A stretch of 64,000 bases of DNA from an uncultured Vibrio sp. (GTDB lineage Bacteria; Pseudomonadota; Gammaproteobacteria; Enterobacterales; Vibrionaceae). Both the position numbers and the translations under genes were made by a program. The stretch lies in the NCBI RefSeq assembly GCF_963675395.1, contig NZ_OY776222.1, positions 558,001 to 622,000 of the forward strand, written 5' to 3'. Positions 25,698 to 33,465 of this stretch are shown one piece after another. The notes under the pieces were generated by a model that was not told the origin of the DNA, ran no database searches, and saw nothing but the letters and a program-made list of their open reading frames with translations. Each line of letters begins with the position of its first letter. Position 1 is the stretch's first letter.

Positions 25698-26624
25698 TTA
25701 ATGATGCGCTCTGGGGCTTTGTTCAGACAACCAACTGACTAATTTGCCAACCATCGTGTTTCCTTCATGTTTTGGGTTAAGCAGATGATAGCCGTTGCCA
25801 GACGCAACGTAGTGATCGAATGGTCGAATCAGGTGCTTTAACTTTAAGTCTTGTTCGGCCAGCGTGATGTCACCAATCGCCATACCAAAACCTTGTTGAG
25901 CCGCGTTGACCGCCTGATCGAGCGTGGCAAACGTCTGGTTGCCTTTGCCCTGAATGTTGCGATAGCCACGTGAGGCCAGCCACATAGACCAGTCTGACTG
26001 CTCCGTATTGGCATGCAGCCAGGTACAGCGTTTGAGCACGTTTAATTCATCGAATCCTTTCTCTCTGCTGGCTGGCGCTAACTTATCCCACAGCTGCGGA
26101 GCGCAGACCGGAGCCAGAAGTTCATCGAACAACAACACCTGTTCGATGGTTTTATTGCGAATCGGTTTACCGTAAGAGATGACTAAGTCAAAGCTATCGA
26201 AGTTGGGTATTGCCTGATGTTTGGTGGTAGAGGTCAGCTCTACATTCACATCGGGATATTCTTGCTGAAAGTTGGCAATGTGAGCCAATAGCCATGAAGT
26301 AATACAGCTAGGCGCGTTTAGTTTGATTCGGTTTGCACTATCAACCACTTCCCGAATCGAAGTTTGTAAGCGCTGAATGATTTCTTCTGCGAGCGGAACA
26401 AACTTTGCGCCTTCCGATGTGAGAGCGAGACCTCGTGCTTGACGATAAAACAGAGCAACGCCCATCAGACTCTCCATCGATTGAATCTGCCGACTTATCG
26501 CGCCCTGAGTCATGTTAAGTGCCTCTGCCGCATGGGTGAAATTCAGGTGCTGTGCGACGGCTAAGAAAGCTTGCAGGTTTTTTGTTGAAGGGAGTCTGTT
26601 ATGCATCTTATCTATCCATGACAT
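25698..26624 (-). CDS. LysR family regulator, GcvA-like
   Basis: A 308-residue LysR protein with the HTH at about 20-45 (LNFTHAAEALNMTQGAISRQI) and a GcvA-type effector domain (SCITSWLLAHIANFQQEYPDV). It is divergent from the aminotransferase and binding-protein genes, which it likely controls. Its last 30 residues are repeated in the remnant at 609-790. Two ATGs, 26624 and 26606, lack clear ribosome sites, so the start is unsure by six residues. Confidence 0.85.
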   Translation of the reverse strand: MSWIDKMHNRLPSTKNLQAFLAVAQHLNFTHAAEALNMTQGAISRQIQSMESLMGVALFYRQARGLALTSEGAKFVPLAEEIIQRLQTSIREVVDSANRIKLNAPSCITSWLLAHIANFQQEYPDVNVELTSTTKHQAIPNFDSFDLVISYGKPIRNKTIEQVLLFDELLAPVCAPQLWDKLAPASREKGFDELNVLKRCTWLHANTEQSDWSMWLASRGYRNIQGKGNQTFATLDQAVNAAQQGFGMAIGDITLAEQDLKLKHLIRPFDHYVASGNGYHLLNPKHEGNTMVGKLVSWLSEQSPRAHH

Positions 26625-26758
26625 TTTTGCATGGCTAGTATGCCTTTATTTCGATTTAACCGGAAGAGGTTTTTGACTAATTTATTACCAATACAGAAAT
26701 TAAATTTAGTTTAGTCGGTTAAAACTGATTATATATTCATATTGGGGTGATAAATATA

Positions 26759-27847
26759 ATGTCATTAGCTGAGAAGTTAGCGCCTGAGAGCATAAAAAAG
26801 TTAATACCATATCAGTCCGCAAGGCGTATTGGTGGGGCAGGGCGGTTATGGCTTAACGCCAACGAACTTGAAGATCCGTTACTGTACAAAGAACACCAGT
26901 CTCCGCTGCATCGCTATCCGGATTTTCTTCCTCATGATATTGCTGCTGCTTATCAGGCATACTGTTCAACGTCACAGCCTACATTGGCGGTGCGTGGTGC
27001 GGACGAAGCGATTGATTTGCTCATTCGTACCTTCTGCCAGCCAGGAAAAGACAGCATCGCAATATGCAGTCCGACTTATGCGATGTACGAGTTCTGTGCT
27101 GAATCATTATCGATCGAAGTTATCGACTGTCCTCTGGTTTTGCCGAACTTCGATCTTGATGTTAACAGCGTGGTTCAAGCTGCTGAGCAGGCAAACCTTG
27201 TGTTCCTCTGTTCACCCAACAATCCAACCGGTCAGCTGCTCAGCTACGATAAGATTGTTGATGTACTGGAGCAGACTCAGCAAAGCGCTCTTGTGGTTGT
27301 TGATGAGGCTTATATTGAATTTGAACTTGATCAAAGCGTCGTTGAACTGATTGATCGTTATCCGAATCTTGTTGTGGTTCGCACTCTATCCAAAGCCTTT
27401 GGTTTGGCTGCCGTTAGATGTGGATTTATTATCGCTCAGCAATCGGTGATGGACTTTGTCTACAAGCTGATTCCACCGTATCCAATGCCAGACAGCTCTG
27501 CAGAAATTGTGCTCCAAGCGTTGAGTGCAGAGGGGTTAGACAAGGTAGCGGCACATACCCGTACTTTGATCGAATCACGTCAACGTTTTATTGAACGTAT
27601 TCAAGCCCTTGACTGGATTGAACAGATTTACCCATCAGCGACCAACTTCGTATTGATTCGTACTAAGCCTGAAGTGAATCTTTTTGAATACTTACGCCAG
27701 CAAGGCATCGTAACGCGTAACCAAACGCATGAGCCAAGCCTGCAGAATTGTGTTCGTATTACTATCGGCTCGGAAAAGAGCATGCAGGAAGTGGCAGAAA
27801 CGATTTGTAACTTGCAACTAAACCAATCAACTGACACCATCAATTGA
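26759..27847 (+). CDS. HisC-like PLP aminotransferase (histidinol-phosphate aminotransferase family)
   Basis: A 362-residue fold-type I aminotransferase. CSPNNPTGQLL, VVDEAYIEF and TLSKAFGLAAVRCGF (PLP Lys in SKAFG) are the HisC signatures. It is outside a his operon and followed 19 bp later by an amino-acid binding protein, so it is probably a catabolic or salvage paralogue acting on an amino acid such as an aromatic or histidine-like one. The start at 26759 is preferred over GTG 26747 because GGGGTGA lies eight bases before it. Confidence 0.85.
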   Translation: MSLAEKLAPESIKKLIPYQSARRIGGAGRLWLNANELEDPLLYKEHQSPLHRYPDFLPHDIAAAYQAYCSTSQPTLAVRGADEAIDLLIRTFCQPGKDSIAICSPTYAMYEFCAESLSIEVIDCPLVLPNFDLDVNSVVQAAEQANLVFLCSPNNPTGQLLSYDKIVDVLEQTQQSALVVVDEAYIEFELDQSVVELIDRYPNLVVVRTLSKAFGLAAVRCGFIIAQQSVMDFVYKLIPPYPMPDSSAEIVLQALSAEGLDKVAAHTRTLIESRQRFIERIQALDWIEQIYPSATNFVLIRTKPEVNLFEYLRQQGIVTRNQTHEPSLQNCVRITIGSEKSMQEVAETICNLQLNQSTDTIN

Positions 27848-27866
27848 AATAATAAGGAAATTACAC

Positions 27867-28640
27867 ATGAAAAAAATGCTCAGCGCGTTAGCTTGCACCG
27901 CGGCACTCCTCTCGACTCCTTTGATGGCGAAGGAAGTCCGTTTAGCTTCTGACTTTACGTACCCACCATTCAATTACAAAGATGCGAGTGGTACTCCGGT
28001 TGGTTTTGATATCGAAATCGCGGATGCCTTATGTGCAGAAGCGAAACTTGAGTGTACCTGGGTGTCTCAGGGATGGGATTCTCTGATCCCGAGTCTACTT
28101 GCCCGTAAATCAGACGTGATCATGGCGTCAATGCGCATTACTGATGATCGTAAAAAACGCGTATTGTTTACTGACAAGTACTACCAAACTCCGGCTCGCT
28201 TTGTGGCTAAAGCAGACAGCAATATTGAGATCAGTGAAGCGGGTTTAAAAGACAAAGTGATTGGTGTTCAAAGTGGCACGATTCACGATCTTTACGTGAC
28301 GGATAAGTTCGGCTCGGTTGCAACCATCAAACGTTATTCTGGTCAGGATGAAGTGTATCTGGACATGGCAAATGGCCGTTTAGATGCGACTTTTGGTAAT
28401 TCAGACCAACTTTCGTTGGCGTTTTTAGACAAAGACATTGGTAAAAGTCATGTGTTTGTTGGTGAAGCGGTTACCGATAAAGCTTATATCGGTGAAGGTA
28501 CCGCACTAGCGCTGCGTAAAAAAGATAAAGAATTAGCTGAGAAGTTTAACCAAGCGATCAAGACCATTCGCGCAAATGGCACTTACGACAAGATTGCCGC
28601 GAAATACTTCTCCTTCGATATCTACGGCGAAGAGCTGTAA
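27867..28640 (+). CDS. Periplasmic amino-acid binding protein (HisJ/ArgT type), orphan
   Basis: A 257-residue family-3 solute-binding protein with a signal peptide (PLMA|KEVRLASD). TYPPFNYKD, GFDIEIADALC and the ligand-contact region SMRITDDRKKRVLFTDKYY (read in parts) fit HisJ/ArgT/LAO proteins that bind basic amino acids. No permease or ATPase gene is adjacent, so it must use a transporter encoded elsewhere. The coupling to a HisC-like aminotransferase suggests that its ligand is that enzyme's substrate. Confidence 0.85.
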   Translation: MKKMLSALACTAALLSTPLMAKEVRLASDFTYPPFNYKDASGTPVGFDIEIADALCAEAKLECTWVSQGWDSLIPSLLARKSDVIMASMRITDDRKKRVLFTDKYYQTPARFVAKADSNIEISEAGLKDKVIGVQSGTIHDLYVTDKFGSVATIKRYSGQDEVYLDMANGRLDATFGNSDQLSLAFLDKDIGKSHVFVGEAVTDKAYIGEGTALALRKKDKELAEKFNQAIKTIRANGTYDKIAAKYFSFDIYGEEL

Positions 28641-28665
28641 TTATTAAGCTTGAAAACTAGTTAAG

Positions 28666-28702
28666 AAAAAGGCCTACTTCGCTTAGCAAGGTAGGCCTTT
28701 TT
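28666..28702. terminator. Bidirectional terminator
   Basis: AAAAAGGCCTAC at 28666-28677 pairs with GTAGGCCTTTTT at 28691-28702. It lies between the convergent binding-protein and NCS2 permease genes and serves both. Confidence 0.9.
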
Positions 28703-28720
28703 GTATTCTCGATTTATTTA

Positions 28721-30124
28721 CTACTTTTCTAACGCTGGTTTTGCTAGCAGTTTTTGTTTATCTGTTTGATTCGCTTCCTGCACATCTTCTTTAGAAGTTT
28801 CAGGTAGCACAATGGTCATGATAATTGCAGCGATACCGCTGGTGGTCACTGGAGAGCCGAAAACGCTCTGCATAATTTTTGGCATACCTTCCAGAATTTC
28901 AGGAACGAGCATAACGCCAAAACCGATACCGAAGGAAACCGCCAGGATCATGAGATTGCGTCGATCCAGCTCTTCATTGGCGATGATCTTGATACCAGCC
29001 GCTGCGACCGTACCAAACATAACTAACGTAGCCCCGCCGATCACTGGTTTTGGGATGGTGGTTAAGATCGCTCCGATGAGCGGAAACAGTCCGAGAGCAA
29101 CCAAAATTAGCGCGACAAAGTAACCCACATAGCGACTTGCAATGCCGGTAAGGTGAATCACACTGTTGTTCTGGCTGAACGTGGTATTCGGAAATGTATT
29201 AAATACCGCAGCAATCAGCGAGTTCACACCATCACCAAGAATGCCGGCTTTAATGCGTTTAAGGTATTGTGGGCCCGATACCGGTTGTTTGGTGATAATA
29301 CAGTTCGCGGTAATATCACCTGCTGACTCGATCGCCGTGATAGCATAGATCACAGCGATTGGTACGAATGCAAACCAATCAAAATCAAACCCGTACTTGA
29401 ATGGAACTGGAACGCTTACCAAAGGCTGGTTGAATGCACCTTCTAAGTTCACCATGCCCATGAAAGCCGCCAGAATGTAACCCAAAACCATCCCGATCAG
29501 GATCGATGACAATCGCACCATCAGGTTTTTAGAGCGATTTAACACGATGATAGTGGTTAACACGACCGTGCCCAAAACGAGGTTGTTCCATGAACCAAAG
29601 TCAGGCGCATTGAACCCGCCTGCAAGATCGGTCATGCCAACTTTTATTAGCGAAATACCGATGGTCGTGACGACGATACCCGCCACAACCGGTGTGATGA
29701 TGCGTTTGAGTTTATTAATAAACTGAGAGAGGATGATCTCGACAAAGGCACCGACGAAGCAGACACCGAAGATCATGGCCAAAATATCTTCTGGCCCACC
29801 GCCCTGAGATTTAACGATAAAACCTGCTGCCAGTACAGAACTAAGAAACGCGAAGCTGGTACCCTGAACACAAACTAGTCCAGCACCAATGGGACCGATG
29901 CGGCGCGCCTGTATAAATGTGCCAACTCCTGAAACAATTAACGCCATGCTAATCAGGTATGGAACATGCTCGCCCAACCCAAGGACACCACCGATGATGA
30001 GGGTTGGAGTAATGATTCCGACAAAACTTGCAAGTACATGCTGTAGCCCTGCGTAAAGTGCTGCGCCGGCTTTGGGCTTGTCTTCTAACCCATAGATGAG
30101 GTCGTGGGTTTCCTGTTGAGACAT
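28721..30124 (-). CDS. NCS2 family purine permease (xanthine/urate type)
   Basis: A 467-residue, roughly 14-helix transporter. VQGTSFAFLSS near the first half-helix and FPNTTFSQNNSVIHLTGIASRYVG in the second core helix (read in parts) are the NCS2 nucleobase signature, in the xanthine/urate rather than the uracil branch. ITAIESAGDITA carries the conserved Glu of the binding site. The start at 30124 has AAGGAAG before it; the 22-residue longer frame does not. Last gene of the purine cluster on this strand; it imports the purine that Xdh and PuuD degrade. Confidence 0.87.
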   Translation of the reverse strand: MSQQETHDLIYGLEDKPKAGAALYAGLQHVLASFVGIITPTLIIGGVLGLGEHVPYLISMALIVSGVGTFIQARRIGPIGAGLVCVQGTSFAFLSSVLAAGFIVKSQGGGPEDILAMIFGVCFVGAFVEIILSQFINKLKRIITPVVAGIVVTTIGISLIKVGMTDLAGGFNAPDFGSWNNLVLGTVVLTTIIVLNRSKNLMVRLSSILIGMVLGYILAAFMGMVNLEGAFNQPLVSVPVPFKYGFDFDWFAFVPIAVIYAITAIESAGDITANCIITKQPVSGPQYLKRIKAGILGDGVNSLIAAVFNTFPNTTFSQNNSVIHLTGIASRYVGYFVALILVALGLFPLIGAILTTIPKPVIGGATLVMFGTVAAAGIKIIANEELDRRNLMILAVSFGIGFGVMLVPEILEGMPKIMQSVFGSPVTTSGIAAIIMTIVLPETSKEDVQEANQTDKQKLLAKPALEK

Positions 30125-30354
30125 ACTGACTTCCTTGTATTCATTATTGTGTACTATTTTATTGATACAATTGAGCAATCTTTGTGCCATAAGTTTCCTG
30201 ACTGCTTAGTCAAGTTATTCCATGGACTTACGTGAAGCTGGGTTCCAATGTGCAGCTAATCTTGTGTCGTGTTGGTGCAAATCTACTCAATTTAGTGCAT
30301 GTACAACCCGTTCGTTATTGCTCGTCGTGGGGAGTAATAAATTGAAATCGCAAT

Positions 30355-30382
30355 AAAAAAGCCACCTGGGTTTCAGGTGGCT
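30355..30382 (-). terminator. Terminator after puuD
   Basis: GCCACCTG and CAGGTGGC form an 8-bp stem. On the minus strand it is followed by a run of six T. It separates puuD from the permease gene, which probably also has its own promoter. Confidence 0.85.
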
Positions 30383-30402
30383 TAATATTGTTAGCTGAAC
30401 GA

Positions 30403-31632
30403 TTAATTCAGCACTTCTTTTAAGCGTTGCCGCTCTTCATCGGTCATCTTGGTTTTATTCAAGAATGGCATGTCAGCACTTTCGACTGAGCGAACCAGAA
30501 TGCGAGCCTTCCAGCGTTCAATATCTTGCCAACTGTCGAATACGGCACCGCTTGGCGCAACCTTAAATACATCATCCGTTGGTGTTGAGCTATGGCATTG
30601 GCTACAGCGCTCACTGATGATCTGCTTTGCAATCTTCTGTTCTGCAGTCAGGGATACCTCAGTAGCGACGGTTGCATGAGGGCTGTCTGCATTGGCGACG
30701 GTACCTTGTGTCGCGTTGCGAGAAGTAGACTGCCAACTTACCAACACTGCCAGTACCATCATTGCACAGGCCCCACTTAGAATGACGCTCGGTCGATTTT
30801 GCCCGATATGTTTGAGGTTAAAGTAATGACGGATATACGCGCTGATGATCATAACGAAAAAGCCAATCAGCCAGTTCAGCGGATGTTGATAGATCATTGG
30901 GTAGTGATTACTGATCATCAAGAAGATTACTGGCAGAGTGAAGTAGTTGTTATGAATTGAGCGTCGTTTACCTTCTAACCCCGGAGCTGGGTCAACGGTT
31001 TCACCTGCGGTAACTTGCGCCACCATTTTTCTCTGACCAGGAATGATCTTGTGGAACACGTTATTAACCATAATCGAGCCGATCAATGCACCCATATGGA
31101 TAAATGCGCCACGACCACTAAATAGTTGGGTAAATCCATAGAAAAACAGCGCACCAAACGCGAGTAATGCCGCGCTGAATAGTGCTGTATTACGGCTTAA
31201 CGGTGAGCGCATTAGCCCTTCATACACCACAACACCCAGTAGAATACCGCCAACCCCAACGCCAACGGCTTGTAGAGAGGTCAGTTCCATGACTCTTGGA
31301 TCAATCAGATACGCTTGTGCGTTGAAGTAGTACATCCAAATCATCAGCGCGGAGCCAGTTAACCACGTGGCGTAAGCTTCCCATTTAAACCAGTGCAGTT
31401 TTTCTGGGATTTTCTCTGGGCCCACCTGATACTTAGCGACTTCGTAAAATCCACCACCATGCACCGCCCATAAGTCGCCTTTAATTCCTTTGTCTTTTTT
31501 CCATTTTGGTGGTGTTTCTAGGTTGTTATCCAACCAAGTAAAGTAAAAGCTTGCTCCAATCCATGCGATGCCACAGATCACATGAAACCATTTGATAAAC
31601 AGCGCCAGCCATTCATAAAGTTGTGGCCACAT
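30403..31632 (-). CDS. puuD: Urate hydroxylase PuuD with C-terminal cytochrome c domain
   Basis: A 409-residue membrane protein that oxidises urate to 5-hydroxyisourate. The first 310 residues have about eight helices with the PuuD opening HVICGIAWIGASFYFTWLD and HNNYFTLPVIFLMISNHYP (seen in parts). After a linker, CSQCHS (near residue 340) binds haem c in a periplasmic cytochrome domain, through which electrons leave. This domain set is that of the bacterial PuuD form that replaces soluble uricase. AAGGAATA lies before the ATG. UraH and UraD for the next two steps lie just upstream. Confidence 0.92.
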   Translation of the reverse strand: MWPQLYEWLALFIKWFHVICGIAWIGASFYFTWLDNNLETPPKWKKDKGIKGDLWAVHGGGFYEVAKYQVGPEKIPEKLHWFKWEAYATWLTGSALMIWMYYFNAQAYLIDPRVMELTSLQAVGVGVGGILLGVVVYEGLMRSPLSRNTALFSAALLAFGALFFYGFTQLFSGRGAFIHMGALIGSIMVNNVFHKIIPGQRKMVAQVTAGETVDPAPGLEGKRRSIHNNYFTLPVIFLMISNHYPMIYQHPLNWLIGFFVMIISAYIRHYFNLKHIGQNRPSVILSGACAMMVLAVLVSWQSTSRNATQGTVANADSPHATVATEVSLTAEQKIAKQIISERCSQCHSSTPTDDVFKVAPSGAVFDSWQDIERWKARILVRSVESADMPFLNKTKMTDEERQRLKEVLN

Positions 31633-31745
31633 CGTAATATTCCTTATTAACGTCTTACTCTTTGAAATTTTGTCCTATTAATGTTGGATTACGCTTTGCG
31701 AGGGGGCTTAGCCAAACTGCCTCACTGAAGCACAATCCTCTCTTA

Positions 31746-32069
31746 TTAACTTCCCCGGTAACTCGAATAAGAGAATGGGGATAGTAGAAGAGGAATGTGA
31801 TAGTTACCCTCGTCATAAACGTTGAAATTCACGTCAATGAGAGGAAAGAAAGCGCTGCCAAATTGCGCGTCACAATAAGGTGCAACAAGAAAACGCAGCG
31901 TATAACCCTGTTTTTCTAGGGTTAACTCCGGGAACTTGGCGCGACCATCTTGATCTGTGGTGCCTTGTGCGAGACAGGTTTGGTCATTGAGGCTAAATAG
32001 TTGAACTTGAATGCCAGCGGCTGGTTTTCCGTTTGCGGTATCTAAAACGTGGCAACTGAGTTGTTTCAT
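31746..32069 (-). CDS. uraH: 5-hydroxyisourate hydrolase (transthyretin-like)
   Basis: A 107-residue transthyretin-like protein that opens 5-hydroxyisourate to OHCU. It shows the early catalytic His (LSCHVLDTANGKPA), an Arg in YTLRF, and the diagnostic C-terminal YRGS. There is no signal peptide, so it acts in the cytoplasm. It overlaps uraD by 4 bp (ATGA), which fixes the start. Confidence 0.94.
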   Translation of the reverse strand: MKQLSCHVLDTANGKPAAGIQVQLFSLNDQTCLAQGTTDQDGRAKFPELTLEKQGYTLRFLVAPYCDAQFGSAFFPLIDVNFNVYDEGNYHIPLLLSPFSYSSYRGS

Positions 32070-32557
32070 AACAAGGCTTCCATTCTGATGTTACTGATTT
32101 TTTGTTGTTCTATTGCGGCTTGATGCAGTTCTTCCTCCCGTGAGCGATTGATTCGGCCTTTGAGTAGGTTGAGCATCTCTTCAGCAGTCTTATTGGTCGC
32201 ACACACGATAAAAATAAAGCCAAATTTGTCGTGGTATTCCCGGTTGAGCGTAAGCAGTTCTTGCAACACGTCGGTAGAAGCCTGCTTGACGTTCTTTTGC
32301 TCTTTTTCACTCAAGTCTTTGCCTTGTGAGTATTTCTTTTTCAGGCTATTGATATTCCCAATCATTGGGTGCCCTGCGAAAGCTTCGAGCCAGTCGGGTT
32401 CTTTTAACTTGGTAAAAGCAATCTCTGCGCTCCGAAGCAAAGATTCTACTGAGTCAAACGGCATGCGGATTTTCATTTCTTGCTGCCAACGTTGGCTGGT
32501 GCAAATTCTCTCGAGCTGTTCGTCACTTAGGTTCAAGGCTTGGTTTACTGCACTCAT
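32066..32557 (-). CDS. uraD: OHCU decarboxylase
   Basis: A 163-residue enzyme that decarboxylates 2-oxo-4-hydroxy-4-carboxy-5-ureidoimidazoline to S-allantoin. The catalytic His is in FAGHPMIG, and YHDKFGFIFIVCATNKTAEEML is the family core (read in parts). The start at 32557 overlaps the xdhC stop by 4 bp and has AAGGAAAA ahead; the longer frame is a read-back into xdhC. Confidence 0.92.
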   Translation of the reverse strand: MSAVNQALNLSDEQLERICTSQRWQQEMKIRMPFDSVESLLRSAEIAFTKLKEPDWLEAFAGHPMIGNINSLKKKYSQGKDLSEKEQKNVKQASTDVLQELLTLNREYHDKFGFIFIVCATNKTAEEMLNLLKGRINRSREEELHQAAIEQQKISNIRMEALL

Positions 32558-33465
32558 TGATGGTTTTCCTTGATATTTTTGCGCACAATATTGGCTTGTC
32601 GCCACTGTTCTTCGTTGCGTTGTTTCTCATCTGTCAGCACGTCAGCGGATGGCACGGACGCTTGATGATGCTTGAAAAGATTCATCAATTGCGCTGAGAC
32701 GGATACGGCAACTTCCATTGGTAGCTTGCCTGTGATGTCAGGGTGACCAATTGGGCAAGTGAGTTGGTCAAGCAAGTCGATATCGCTCAGTTGCTCTTTA
32801 AGGCGAAACCTGAAACGTTGACTTTTACCTTGCGAGCCAATTAAGCCGACATAAGCGAAGCGCTGACTTTCAAGCGCATGCTGAGTCAGTTCAAAATCAA
32901 GTGCGTGGTCTTGTGTCATGATCAATACGAATGTGCTGTCTTTCAGCTTTGCAATCGCCTCGACTGGGTTGGCAAGTTGTTCTGTCTCGGTTCCTTTTTG
33001 CGATAAAGGCGCTAACCATTCAGGACGGCTATCGATGACTTTCACATGGCAAGGCAATCCACTGAGGATGCTGGTGAGTGCCTGACAAACATGTCCGGCG
33101 CCAAATATTGCAACCTGTGGCGTTTGTGTCTGGAAAAACTCGAACATCACTTGCACTGCTCCGCCACAGCATTGTCCAAGATCCGCAGACAGGGCAAAGC
33201 GTTCGATAATTGGTTCAGCGTGTTGAAGCGCCAGGTTTTCACGCGCTTTGGCGATCACTTGGTATTCCAGATTACCGCCGCCAAGAGTATCGAACTGGCC
33301 TTGAGCAGAGATAACCATCTTCGCGCCACTGGATCGCGGCACGGATCCAACATAAGCCAGAATCGTTGCAATACAGTAAGCCTGACCTTGTTGCTCAAGT
33401 TGCTGGCAGGCGGCTAACCAGTTCATACCCGGGTTAGATAGGTAGGCATCATTCTTCGACGACAT
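32554..33465 (-). CDS. xdhC: Xanthine dehydrogenase accessory protein XdhC
   Basis: A 303-residue chaperone that binds molybdenum cofactor, helps its sulfuration and inserts it into XdhB. The N-terminal XdhC/CoxI domain has GSVPRSSGAKMV and GGGNLEY; the Rossmann domain starts QVAIFGAGHVCQAL and includes IGSQGK and CPIGHPDITGK. The start at 33465 has AGGAGGAAT, the strongest ribosome site in the operon. It overlaps xdhB by 17 bp. Confidence 0.92.
   Translation of the reverse strand: MSSKNDAYLSNPGMNWLAACQQLEQQGQAYCIATILAYVGSVPRSSGAKMVISAQGQFDTLGGGNLEYQVIAKARENLALQHAEPIIERFALSADLGQCCGGAVQVMFEFFQTQTPQVAIFGAGHVCQALTSILSGLPCHVKVIDSRPEWLAPLSQKGTETEQLANPVEAIAKLKDSTFVLIMTQDHALDFELTQHALESQRFAYVGLIGSQGKSQRFRFRLKEQLSDIDLLDQLTCPIGHPDITGKLPMEVAVSVSAQLMNLFKHHQASVPSADVLTDEKQRNEEQWRQANIVRKNIKENHQ

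Noticed and set aside
25570..25701. 43-codon plus-strand frame with LNE-type repeats overlapping the LysR 3' end
   Set aside because: No ribosome site, start only by TTG or GTG, no recognisable family, and a 4-base overlap with the stop of a convergent gene. Mentioned only in the intergenic entry.
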